DNA from: a bacterium | GTDB lineage: Bacteria; Patescibacteriota; Saccharimonadia; Saccharimonadales; Saccharimonadaceae | Assembly: GCA_030428585.1 (NCBI GenBank) | Contig: JAUIDL010000022.1 | Span: 1-10,496 of the forward strand | Direction of reading: 5' to 3' | Length of the DNA stretch: 10,496 nt | In this document: one piece after another, positions 1-6,159 of the stretch | Layout: each line of letters opens with the position of its first letter | Numbering within the stretch: the first letter of the stretch is position 1 | The notes under the pieces: model-generated | Databases searched by the model: none | What the model was told of the DNA's origin: nothing | The model's input: only the letters and a program-made list of their open reading frames with translations | Translations under genes and position numbers: made by a program

Positions 1-452
1 CCCCACTCATCCCGCATTAATGAAAGTCGACGATAGAAATGTCGTTGGGTCGCAAAGAAATAACCGATATCTGCGACATGCAATGCCTCGCCCAGTAAAC
101 TATCTTTATGTGTTTTAGAGACGGTCGTATCGATGATTGCACTTGCGATATCTGATCGTGCAGAAGCCGTTAGCTGTGTCAGGTGTAGTCGTACGAGATC
201 CGCAGAACGCTCTTCCTTCGTACGATGATCTGTCGGATCCTCGACATGATAATCAGCATCGTGCCATGCAGCAGCAATTTGCAATAACTGACCTCTATTT
301 GAAACTTCTGACACGGGCGATCGACGTGCGATATCAACCGCAACCGTCATCACATCCCGCGCATGCTCCCAGTTATGATACGGCAGGGTATCGATATAGT
401 GTGGCCGCGCCCTCTCTGATAATTCTTGGACTAATTCTGGATTGAAACTCAT
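1..452 (-). CDS. HD-domain metal-dependent phosphohydrolase, partial (C-terminus off the left edge)
   Basis: Reading the minus strand from the ATG at 452-450 gives 150 open codons that run off position 1. The protein has the layout of an HD-superfamily hydrolase. A first histidine cluster reads YHNWEHARDVM (H26, H30), followed by AAAWHDADY with the HD doublet H64-D65. Downstream come an I-x-x-T...H segment (about 107-115) and LHVADIGY with D128. H30, H64-D65 and D128 are the expected metal ligands, and the arrangement resembles the predicted HD phosphohydrolases of the COG4339 type. The substrate cannot be told; such proteins act on nucleotides or other phosphoesters. An extended -10 box lies six bases upstream of the ATG and no Shine-Dalgarno is visible, so the mRNA is probably leaderless. 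The gene is divergent from the small gene at 554. Family call is fairly sure, exact function unknown. Confidence 0.8.
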   Translation of the reverse strand, partial: MSFNPELVQELSERARPHYIDTLPYHNWEHARDVMTVAVDIARRSPVSEVSNRGQLLQIAAAWHDADYHVEDPTDHRTKEERSADLVRLHLTQLTASARSDIASAIIDTTVSKTHKDSLLGEALHVADIGYFFATQRHFYRRLSLMRDEW

Positions 453-458
453 GAAAAG

Positions 459-467
459 AGTATACCA
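459..467 (-). promoter_or_regulatory. Extended -10 promoter of the HD-domain gene (leaderless)
   Basis: On the minus strand the bases read TGGTATACT, with the -10 hexamer at 464-459. The start codon begins at 452, seven bases after the last base of the hexamer, which is where transcription normally starts. No good -35 hexamer is seen at 17 bases. The transcript should begin at or next to the AUG. Confidence 0.6.
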
Positions 468-482
468 CCAAACACGCAAATA

Positions 483-511
483 TTGACATGCTTGTGCTTT
501 TTTGTTATAAT
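483..511 (+). promoter_or_regulatory. Consensus sigma-70-type promoter of the small basic protein gene
   Basis: TTGACA at 483-488 and TATAAT at 506-511 are separated by exactly 17 bases, a perfect match to the housekeeping promoter consensus. Transcription should start near 518, giving a leader of about 36 bases before the ATG at 554. It is the best-scoring promoter in the window by eye and points away from the HD-domain gene. Confidence 0.85.
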
Positions 512-553
512 AAATAACAGGCCTCTCATTGTATCCCAAGAGAGCAGGTAGAT

Positions 554-718
554 ATGGCGCACGAATTGGGACCCCTTTACCAACAAACGGGACCCACCCA
601 AAAACCCCCCAGACGTTCTCGAGCTTCCTACAAGAAGTCCGAATTCACCAAGCCGACCATCAAGCAGCGCATCGCTGCAAAGATCGGTGAGCTCGGCAGG
701 GGACTGACGGAGCACTAG
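554..718 (+). CDS. Small basic protein of unknown function, 54 residues
   Basis: An ATG at 554 opens 54 codons closed by TAG at 716-718. The product begins MAHELGPLYQQ, has a Lys/Arg/Pro-rich middle (about 17-36), and ends in a likely amphipathic helix (IKQRIAAKIGELGRGL, about 37-52). No signal peptide, membrane segment or known domain is visible. Support for a real gene comes from its setting: a perfect TTGACA-N17-TATAAT promoter 40 bases upstream and an intrinsic terminator 66 bases downstream, so it sits alone in its own transcription unit. The ribosome-binding site is weak (AGGTAG at 547-552). The net positive charge would suit nucleic-acid or ribosome binding, but that is only inference. 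Alternatively the transcript could be a non-coding RNA. The protein is not recognised. Confidence 0.55.
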   Translation: MAHELGPLYQQTGPTQKPPRRSRASYKKSEFTKPTIKQRIAAKIGELGRGLTEH

Positions 719-727
719 CCCGAGCGG

Positions 728-767
728 GGCTGCGCGGAATCCTCGTACTATAGAGCACCGCGCAGCC
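728..767 (+). repeat. Perfect 10-bp inverted repeat in the 3' untranslated region of the small gene
   Basis: GGCTGCGCGG at 728-737 is answered by its exact reverse complement CCGCGCAGCC at 758-767 with a 20-base loop. It lies between the stop codon of the small gene and the terminator. No U-tract follows, so it is a very stable hairpin (nine G-C pairs of ten), not a terminator itself. Confidence 0.7.
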
Positions 768-784
768 ACCGGGCGGCCCACCAC

Positions 785-815
785 GGCGAATCGTACACGA
801 TTCGCCTTATTTTTT
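785..815 (+). terminator. Intrinsic terminator of the small-gene transcript
   Basis: GGCGAATCG at 785-793 pairs perfectly with CGATTCGCC at 798-806 over a four-base loop, and is followed at 807-815 by TTATTTTTT. It separates the small gene from the metK unit. Confidence 0.85.
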
Positions 816-826
816 GTCACAAACAA

Positions 827-835
827 TGCTATACT
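827..835 (+). promoter_or_regulatory. Extended -10 promoter of the metK riboswitch transcript
   Basis: TGCTATACT at 827-835 is an extended -10 element with a TATACT hexamer at 830-835. No convincing -35 is seen at normal spacing; the region there is the U-tract of the preceding terminator. Transcription should begin near 842, just upstream of the aptamer. Confidence 0.6.
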
Positions 836-852
836 ACAAAGCACAACAACTT

Positions 853-952
853 AGTATCAAGAGTGCAGTTACAGAGTCCTAGCTCGATAATCTGCCGGCA
901 ACCTACGATCATTCGCAAGGTGCTCCACCTAGGCCCGACAGGGAAGGATGAA
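853..952 (+). promoter_or_regulatory. SAM riboswitch aptamer (SAM-I clan, SAM-I/IV-like)
   Basis: The leader of metK carries the conserved blocks of SAM-I-clan aptamers in order: ATCAAGAG (857-864), GCCGGCAACC (894-903), AAGGTGC (917-923) and GGATGA (946-951). Helices visible by hand are P2 (GCAG 865-868 with CTGC 892-895), P3 (CCT 902-904 with AGG 918-920), a small P4 hairpin (CCC 934-936, loop GACA, GGG 941-943) and a short P1 (TATC 856-859 with GATG 947-950). The P2 loop CCTAG (878-882) can form the expected pseudoknot with CTAGG (929-933). It binds S-adenosylmethionine in the known family and here sits in front of SAM synthetase, the classic feedback target. Which clan member it is (SAM-I, SAM-IV or the I-IV variant) needs a covariance-model search. 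Confidence 0.85.
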
Positions 953-966
953 AAGGTTTTCAGGCA

Positions 967-995
967 ATCCTTTCCGTGTCAGAAAGGATATTTTT
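967..995 (+). promoter_or_regulatory. Riboswitch expression platform: hairpin hiding the metK Shine-Dalgarno, with terminator-like U-tract
   Basis: ATCCTTTC (967-974) pairs perfectly with GAAAGGAT (982-989). The right arm contains the metK Shine-Dalgarno (GAAAGGA, 982-988), and five T residues (991-995) follow, so the hairpin could block translation, terminate transcription or do both. Upstream, GGAAGGAT (942-949), which includes the 3' side of P1, can instead pair with ATCCTTTCC (967-975) with one bulge and free the Shine-Dalgarno. Binding of SAM, which stabilises P1, should therefore favour the off state. Confidence 0.7.
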
Positions 996-1946
996 ATGCC
1001 CAAACCAATCTATCACACCGCCGAGAGCGTCTCACCACAGCACCCGGACAAAATCTGCGACCAAATCTCGGACGCAATTTTGGACGCACATCTGGCTCAA
1101 GACCCCTTCGCGCGAGTCGCGGTCGACGTCGCAGGGGGTCACGGCACGATCTTTGTCACTGGTGAAGTCAGCTCGTCAGCGCAGGACATCGACATTGCCG
1201 CAATCGTCACCCGTCTGGCTGGACCCGTGAAGGTCATCGAAGCAATCAGCACACAGAGTCCGGAAATCGCCAATGGCGTCGACACGGGTGGAGCGGGTGA
1301 CCAAGGTATCATGGTCGGTTACGCTACCAACGAAACTCCCGAACTATTACCCCTCGAATACGTCCTCGCACGCTCGTTAAACCAATACTTGTACAAAAAA
1401 TGGCCGTTCGATGGCAAAACACAAGTGACCGTCAAGGACGGCGTCATCCAGACGGTTGTGGCCAGCTTTCAACACGCCACGCAGTCCGATTTAACAGCTC
1501 GCGTCAAACGCTGGCTTCGCCAACAATCGACCCCAACCAGCGAGGACCTGGCCCTGCACATCAATCCCGCCGGCGACTGGGCTATCGGTGGCTTCGACGC
1601 CGACGCTGGGCTCACCGGCAGAAAACTCGCCGTCGACAATTACGGACCGCGCATCCCGGTGGGCGGGGGAGCCTTCAGTGGCAAAGACCCGTCAAAAGTC
1701 GACCGCTCGGCTGCCTATGCCGCCCGACAGATTGCTATTGATTACCTCAAAAATCGCCGTGCCAAAGAAGTTTACGTGTACTTAGCGTATGCCATCGGCT
1801 ACGACCAGCCCGTCGAAGCCAGTGTGATTATCGATGGGCAGCACCAAAAAATCACCGGCTACGACCTGTCGCCAAACGGCATTATCGAGTGGCTCGACTT
1901 ACGCCGTCCACAGTACGAGGCACGGGCGCGCTACGGCCATTTCTAA
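996..1946 (+). CDS. metK: S-adenosylmethionine synthetase (methionine adenosyltransferase), compact form
   Basis: MetK makes SAM from methionine and ATP. The ATG at 996 is chosen because it sits seven bases after GAAAGGA and the protein then starts like other MetKs (MPKPIYHTAESVSPQHPDK); the in-frame ATG at 948 lies inside the riboswitch. Conserved motifs are HPDK with H16 and D18, GAGDQG (99-104) before YATNET, a lysine at 141 matching the ATP-site FDGK segment, D203 and R209-K210 in DADAGLTGRK, and the phosphate-binding GGGAFSGKDPSKVDRSAAYAAR with K230 and K234. At 316 residues it is well below the usual 380-400. The deletions fall in loops between the three repeated domains and at the C-terminus, which stops at AYGHF-like ARYGHF where the E. 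coli protein runs on for over 20 residues. Catalytic residues are kept, so it should be active. It is controlled by the upstream SAM riboswitch. Confidence 0.95.
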   Translation: MPKPIYHTAESVSPQHPDKICDQISDAILDAHLAQDPFARVAVDVAGGHGTIFVTGEVSSSAQDIDIAAIVTRLAGPVKVIEAISTQSPEIANGVDTGGAGDQGIMVGYATNETPELLPLEYVLARSLNQYLYKKWPFDGKTQVTVKDGVIQTVVASFQHATQSDLTARVKRWLRQQSTPTSEDLALHINPAGDWAIGGFDADAGLTGRKLAVDNYGPRIPVGGGAFSGKDPSKVDRSAAYAARQIAIDYLKNRRAKEVYVYLAYAIGYDQPVEASVIIDGQHQKITGYDLSPNGIIEWLDLRRPQYEARARYGHF

Positions 1947-1949
1947 CCC

Positions 1950-1978
1950 TTGTCATTAGCGGTGCTTTGCGTCATACT
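1950..1978 (+). promoter_or_regulatory. Promoter of the histidine kinase / receiver operon
   Basis: TTGTCA at 1950-1955 and CATACT at 1973-1978 are spaced by 17 bases, four bases after the metK stop. Transcription should start near 1985, leaving a leader of about 25-40 bases that contains a run of six G residues (2001-2006). Confidence 0.6.
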
Positions 1979-2026
1979 AACCACAAGTAGTTTTAACTAT
2001 GGGGGGCACGTATTAAACCGCTCACA

Positions 2027-4060
2027 TTGTCACGCTTTTGGCAGCGCCGCGTTTATGAGGTGGTTTTCTTGCTATCGGCAGCGATTGCCAGTCTGTTCCT
2101 CCTGCCGCTATTTTCCGACATTGCCTTAGTCGACCCGTTGGCGCTCAGCCCGATTGCTGGTATTGCCGCGATTATCACGACGCTACTCAGTGTCGTCGCC
2201 TATATCATCGCGCCCAAAGACGGCTCATCGACGCTCCCATTTACTGTGTACCTGTTTTTTCTCGCCACCGCTGGTATTGTCGTTAACGAAACCGGTGGTA
2301 TCGGCTCACCATTCATTGCGCTGTGGTCGTTGGTTAGCTTTTTTAGCGTGATTTTTTCCGTCTGGGCAGTTCTGGCCGTAATTACTACCAGCGGCCTCTA
2401 TGTCGCCATCCAATACCTCGAGGGTAGTCTCGACATGTCAGTCATCATTGTCGTGGGACTTGTGTCACTGGTGCCAGTCGCCGCCAGCATTTTAGTCTGG
2501 CGTCACCGCGATAATTTCGATGATAGCAACCGCAATGTCCGCAAACTCACCAATGAATTGTCAGAAGTCGCCAGCAAATCAGAAATTGTCATTAACGCAA
2601 TTGGTGACGGAGTTGTAGCAGTAGACAGCATGGGGGTCATCCAGCTCATTAACCCAGCCGCACAAGAGCTGCTGGGGTGGGGCAAGCAAGATGCCATGAT
2701 GCTCAATTACAAATCAGTCCTGAAAATGATTGACGGTAACAATCATGAGGTTGAATCTGCTCAAGACCCAATCGCCCAAGTCCTGAACACAAACCAACTC
2801 GTCCGCCAACAGAACTTAACTGTCCTGACCAAGTCCGGCAAGAAAATGATTGCCGCCATGGTCGTGTCACCAGTCGGCGAAACGGGTTCAGGCGCAATCG
2901 CCGTGTTCCGCGACGTCACCAAAGAAACCTCAGAAGGCCGCGAGCAGGCCGAATTCATCAGCACCGCCAGTCACGAAATGCGCACCCCAGTCGCGTCTAT
3001 CGAAGGCTACCTCGGTCTCGCTATGAACGCCCAAACCGCCACCATTGACCCTCGCGCCCGTGAATACATTACTCGCGCTCACGAAGCCGCCGAGCACCTC
3101 GGCCGACTCTTCCAAGACTTGCTGGACGTATCTAAGTCCGAAGATGGACGTCTGACGAATATTCCAAAAGTAGTCGACCTCTCACCATTCACCGAAAAGA
3201 TTGTCCAAGGTCTGACCGAAAAGGCCAAAGACAAAGGTCTTGAACTTGTCTTCGTGCCGAGCAGCCAGCGCGCGCAGCGAACCATCGTGCCCGTCTATTT
3301 CGTCAACCAAGACAATGACCACATCCGCGAAGTTCTGAACAACCTGATTGAAAACGCCATTAAATACACGCCAAAAGGCACGGTCCGCGTCGATATCGAA
3401 GGCGACGATGACAAGGTCACCGTCTCGATTAAAGACTCCGGCCTTGGTATCCCAGCCGAAGACCTGCCGCACCTCTTCCAAAAATTCTACCGTGTCAACA
3501 ACAGCGACCGTCAAGAAATCGGCGGCACTGGTCTCGGGCTCTACTTGTCCCGACGTCTGGCCGAAGCGATGCAGGGTAGGTTATGGGTTGAAAGTGTCCA
3601 TGGGCAAGGGAGCACTTTCTTCCTCGAGCTTCCTCGCATCACCACCGAAGAAGCCGAGCGACTCAAGCTGCAACAAGCTAACCAACCGACGCCAAGCACC
3701 ACCAACCAGCCAACGCCATTCCCATCAGGGCAACACATCGACATGCACAGCGGCCCTCATAAACCACCGCTGGTCTCGGCTAAGCCGACGGGGACCGAAG
3801 CCAATCCCGAACCAGTCGTCAGCGACCGTGACCAAACCGGGCAGCCAATTGTCGCCCCTCAGCCACAGACACCCGTACAACCTCAACCGCAGCCGACGAC
3901 AGTGCCAACCCCCGTTGCACCCGCCAAAGAAGTGCCTCGTGGCCAGAGCCTCACTCGAGAGGAAATTGCCGATCGCGTCCGTCAACTCGAAGCTATGGCG
4001 AAAGAAACCCCACCACCAGAGACCGAACAACCGCCAACAACTGGACAACCGCAACCATAA
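2027..4060 (+). CDS. Membrane-bound PAS sensor histidine kinase with proline/glutamine-rich C-terminal tail
   Basis: The 677-residue protein begins with about six hydrophobic helices (roughly residues 9-160) with little periplasmic sequence between them. A short linker leads to a PAS-like domain (about 185-300) and the kinase core. The H-box is FISTASHEMRTPVASIEGYL with phospho-acceptor H316, the N-box is NNLIENAIKYTP (438-449), G1 is DSGLGIP from D470, and G2 is GGTGLGL from G499. The catalytic domain ends near residue 545. The remaining ~130 residues are rich in Pro, Gln and Thr and look disordered, apart from a short helical patch (LTREEIADRVRQLEAMAKE). The start is uncertain: TTG at 2027 has no Shine-Dalgarno at proper distance, whereas an in-frame ATT at 2012 sits five bases after GGGGGG (2001-2006). 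The partner is surely the receiver gene 48 bases downstream. The signal is unknown; the many short-loop helices suggest sensing at or within the membrane. Confidence 0.9.
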   Translation: MSRFWQRRVYEVVFLLSAAIASLFLLPLFSDIALVDPLALSPIAGIAAIITTLLSVVAYIIAPKDGSSTLPFTVYLFFLATAGIVVNETGGIGSPFIALWSLVSFFSVIFSVWAVLAVITTSGLYVAIQYLEGSLDMSVIIVVGLVSLVPVAASILVWRHRDNFDDSNRNVRKLTNELSEVASKSEIVINAIGDGVVAVDSMGVIQLINPAAQELLGWGKQDAMMLNYKSVLKMIDGNNHEVESAQDPIAQVLNTNQLVRQQNLTVLTKSGKKMIAAMVVSPVGETGSGAIAVFRDVTKETSEGREQAEFISTASHEMRTPVASIEGYLGLAMNAQTATIDPRAREYITRAHEAAEHLGRLFQDLLDVSKSEDGRLTNIPKVVDLSPFTEKIVQGLTEKAKDKGLELVFVPSSQRAQRTIVPVYFVNQDNDHIREVLNNLIENAIKYTPKGTVRVDIEGDDDKVTVSIKDSGLGIPAEDLPHLFQKFYRVNNSDRQEIGGTGLGLYLSRRLAEAMQGRLWVESVHGQGSTFFLELPRITTEEAERLKLQQANQPTPSTTNQPTPFPSGQHIDMHSGPHKPPLVSAKPTGTEANPEPVVSDRDQTGQPIVAPQPQTPVQPQPQPTTVPTPVAPAKEVPRGQSLTREEIADRVRQLEAMAKETPPPETEQPPTTGQPQP

Positions 4061-4108
4061 GAGGTATGGTAGTAATAACCATAAGCATCAGATAACATAA
4101 GGGTAAGT

Positions 4109-5401
4109 ATGACGAAAATATTACTGGTAGAAGACGACAAAAGCCTGCGCGAAATTTATGGCGTACGCCTGAAAGCCGAAGGCTATGAAATCGTGTCGGC
4201 GGGTGACGGTGAAGAAGCCCTCGCGGTTGCTATCAAAGAACGTCCTGCCTTAATCCTCAGTGACGTTATGATGCCAAAAATTAGCGGCTTCGACATGCTC
4301 GACATTTTGCGAAGCACCTCTGAAACAAAAGATATTAAGGTCATCATGATGACCGCTTTATCAAGTGAAGACCAACGATCCCGCGGTGAAGCCCTGGGCG
4401 CCGACCGTTATCTGGTCAAATCCCAAGTCGGCATTGAAGATGTTGTGCGCACCGTTCACGATGTCCTCAGCGACAGCGTCAAGCCAGCGGCTGCGCCAGA
4501 CTTTTCAGCCAGCCCAGCCCCAGCCGAAGCACCGACGGATACACCAGCCGAAACCCCAACAGAACCAGAACCAACCCCAGCTTCAGAACCTGCAGCGGCA
4601 CCAGCTGAACCAGCCGCACCAGCACCTGCCGAACCAGCGCCAGCTAGTGAGACTCCAGCACCGGCAGATCCTCCTGCCGCACCCGCTCCTGAACCAACCA
4701 CGCCTATCACACCTCCGGCAGAACCAGCTCCAGCTACAGAACCAACCCCAGCCGTCCCGCCAGTCCCACCTTTGCCCGAGCCAACGCCAGCACCGACACC
4801 AGCTGAGCCTCCAGTAGCACCAGCCCCTGAGCCAGATGCTACCCCTGCCGTCCCGCCACTGCCAACACCGGCTCCAGAACCAACCACGCCACCTGCGCCC
4901 GTTACCCCTCCAACCACGCCACCGCCAGCTGACGAAGAACACTTGTCGCCAGCCTACGCTCTTGATCCTTCAATAGTTACCGAGCCAGAACCAACCGCAC
5001 CAGCACCGACTCCAGTAGCCGCTCCAGCGTCAACCGAAGCCCCAGACCTTCCGCCAGTCCCACCTTTGCCCGAGCCAACGCCAACCGAAGCCCCAGTAGC
5101 CCCAGAGCCAGCTCCAGTCGTCCCACCGGCCGATAGCGTCACTCCAATAGCGCCAACTGAGCCCGCTCCAGCACCAGCCACACCACCTGTTGCTAACGAC
5201 ACGCAGCTCCCACAACCAACCGCGCCATTCTCAACCGATCGTCCTGCATCATTAGGCGAGCGGGTGATTACACCGTTACCATCAGCGGACAGTCTCCACA
5301 CCGACAACGCCGAGCTTGCTGACAAAATGAGTCAAGAGCTTAGTAGTGCGCCGCAGTCGCCGTTCCCAGCACCAGGACCAAACCCAAACCAACCCCAGTA
5401 G
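4109..5401 (+). CDS. Response-regulator receiver domain fused to a ~300-residue Pro/Ala/Glu-rich tail
   Basis: Residues 1-122 form a CheY-like receiver: acidic pair E8-D9, phospho-acceptor D52 in ILSDVMMPK, T82 in MMTALS and K104 in YLVKSQ. Instead of a DNA-binding or enzymatic output domain, residues from about 125 to 430 are a low-complexity tail of PAPAEP, PEPTP and PPVPPLPEPTP units. A slightly more ordinary segment lies near the end (about 375-415, with LGERVITPLPSADSLHTDNAELADKMSQEL). The ATG follows AAGGG (4099-4103) with five bases' spacing, so translation is Shine-Dalgarno led. It lies 48 bases after the kinase with no promoter or terminator between, so the two are probably co-transcribed. 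Phosphotransfer from the kinase is expected. The output is unknown; the tail may act as a spacer, a docking surface, or a wall- or membrane-associated spring. There is no signal peptide, so the protein is cytoplasmic. Confidence 0.9.
   Translation: MTKILLVEDDKSLREIYGVRLKAEGYEIVSAGDGEEALAVAIKERPALILSDVMMPKISGFDMLDILRSTSETKDIKVIMMTALSSEDQRSRGEALGADRYLVKSQVGIEDVVRTVHDVLSDSVKPAAAPDFSASPAPAEAPTDTPAETPTEPEPTPASEPAAAPAEPAAPAPAEPAPASETPAPADPPAAPAPEPTTPITPPAEPAPATEPTPAVPPVPPLPEPTPAPTPAEPPVAPAPEPDATPAVPPLPTPAPEPTTPPAPVTPPTTPPPADEEHLSPAYALDPSIVTEPEPTAPAPTPVAAPASTEAPDLPPVPPLPEPTPTEAPVAPEPAPVVPPADSVTPIAPTEPAPAPATPPVANDTQLPQPTAPFSTDRPASLGERVITPLPSADSLHTDNAELADKMSQELSSAPQSPFPAPGPNPNQPQ
4496..5398 (+). repeat. 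Low-complexity, internally repeated coding region (Pro/Ala-rich tail)
   Basis: This C-rich stretch encodes the receiver's tail and consists of degenerate CCA/GCA/GAA-type codon repeats. Two copies of an identical 33-base unit lie at 4757-4789 and 5051-5083, both encoding PPVPPLPEPTP. The phrase PEPTTP recurs near 4690 and 4875. The pattern suggests growth by duplication or slippage. It is also a likely site for assembly collapse in short-read data. Confidence 0.85.
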
Positions 5402-5412
5402 TTCACTGACTC

Positions 5413-5421
5413 TGCTATACT
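5413..5421 (+). promoter_or_regulatory. Extended -10 promoter of the pseudouridine synthase gene (leaderless)
   Basis: TGCTATACT at 5413-5421 has its hexamer at 5416-5421. The GTG start at 5428 is exactly seven bases after the last hexamer base, the usual initiation position. There is no Shine-Dalgarno in the six bases between. Confidence 0.65.
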
Positions 5422-5427
5422 AAAAGC

Positions 5428-6105
5428 GTGAGTGAGCGTTTGAATAAATATTTGGCCGTTCAACTCGGCGTCTCCAGGCGAGAAGCCGACAATCTTATTG
5501 CGGAAAAACATGTGCGTATTAATGGTGAGCTGGCCGAACTAGGCAGCCGCTTTGAAGCAACGGACGCAATTACGGTAAAAGGAAAGCCACTGCGCGACGA
5601 AGTGGCTTTTTCGTATTATATCCTGCATAAACCAGTTGGATACGTCTCATCGCGCCGCAAACAAGGAGACTGGCCGACTCTTTACGAATTAGTACCAAAA
5701 GATCTCCACCACCTCAAACCGGTTGGACGACTAGACCGTGACAGTAGTGGGCTAATCATCCTTAGTAATGACGGTGATTTCCACTACGAAATGACCCACC
5801 CGAAGTTTTATAAAACCAAGCAGTACGAAATCACGCTCGACAAAGCGCTGGCGCCACTGCATCACCAGATTATTAGTGACCACGGTATTCAGCTCGACGA
5901 CGGACCAAGCCAGCTGGTGCTCGAGCGCCTAAACACCGATCGCACCAAGTGGCGAGTCACGATGCACGAAGGTCGCAACCGTCAGATTCGCCGGACATTC
6001 CAAGCACTCGGCTACGGCGTTGAATCGCTACACCGCACCCATTTTGGTCCGTATCACATCGCCGATTTAGGCGAAGGCGAGCTGCGCCAGGCCACCAAGC
6101 AGTAG
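5428..6105 (+). CDS. 23S/16S rRNA pseudouridine synthase, RsuA/RluB/RluE/RluF family
   Basis: The product converts a specific uridine of ribosomal RNA to pseudouridine during ribosome assembly. Residues 1-50 are an S4 RNA-binding domain (SERLNKYLAVQLGVSRREADNLI..VRING). The catalytic domain follows with ILHKPVGYVSS (66-75), the active-site motif GRLDRDSSGLIILSNDG with catalytic D103, and the family signature EGRNRQIRR (about 185-193) ahead of the final LHRTHFG segment. At 225 residues it is a compact member, near RsuA/RluE in length with an RluB-like S4 domain, so the exact target base cannot be assigned. Translation starts at GTG 5428, seven bases after a -10 box, and no ribosome-binding site is present. 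It lies 26 bases after the receiver gene, but its own promoter makes separate transcription likely. Confidence 0.92.
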   Translation: MSERLNKYLAVQLGVSRREADNLIAEKHVRINGELAELGSRFEATDAITVKGKPLRDEVAFSYYILHKPVGYVSSRRKQGDWPTLYELVPKDLHHLKPVGRLDRDSSGLIILSNDGDFHYEMTHPKFYKTKQYEITLDKALAPLHHQIISDHGIQLDDGPSQLVLERLNTDRTKWRVTMHEGRNRQIRRTFQALGYGVESLHRTHFGPYHIADLGEGELRQATKQ

Positions 6106-6140
6106 CCATCCCGCTTGTGCTCGCAAAACCGAGCGACCTC

Positions 6141-6149
6141 TGGTATAAT
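6141..6149 (+). promoter_or_regulatory. Extended -10 promoter of der
   Basis: TGGTATAAT at 6141-6149 is a perfect extended -10 element. The der ATG is at 6160, so the expected start near 6156 leaves at most three or four untranslated bases, too few for a Shine-Dalgarno. Confidence 0.65.
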
Positions 6150-6159
6150 TACCTCTGTT

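Noticed and set aside
137..445. Plus-strand open frame of 102 codons
   Set aside because: It is antisense to the HD-domain gene, whose minus-strand frame carries the metal-binding motifs.
449..844. Minus-strand open frame of 131 codons
   Set aside because: It runs through a terminator and a consensus promoter of the plus strand, has no recognisable domain and no promoter of its own.
948..995. Upstream in-frame ATG for metK
   Set aside because: It lies in the riboswitch P1/switching strand; the ATG at 996 has the Shine-Dalgarno and the family's usual N-terminus.
4456..4942. Gly/Ala/Val-rich and Trp/Arg-rich minus-strand frames
   Set aside because: They are complements of the proline-rich codon repeats of the receiver tail; low complexity explains the lack of stops.
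6115..6159. Upstream in-frame ATG for der
   Set aside because: It lies before the extended -10 box at 6141-6149 and adds residues not found in Der.
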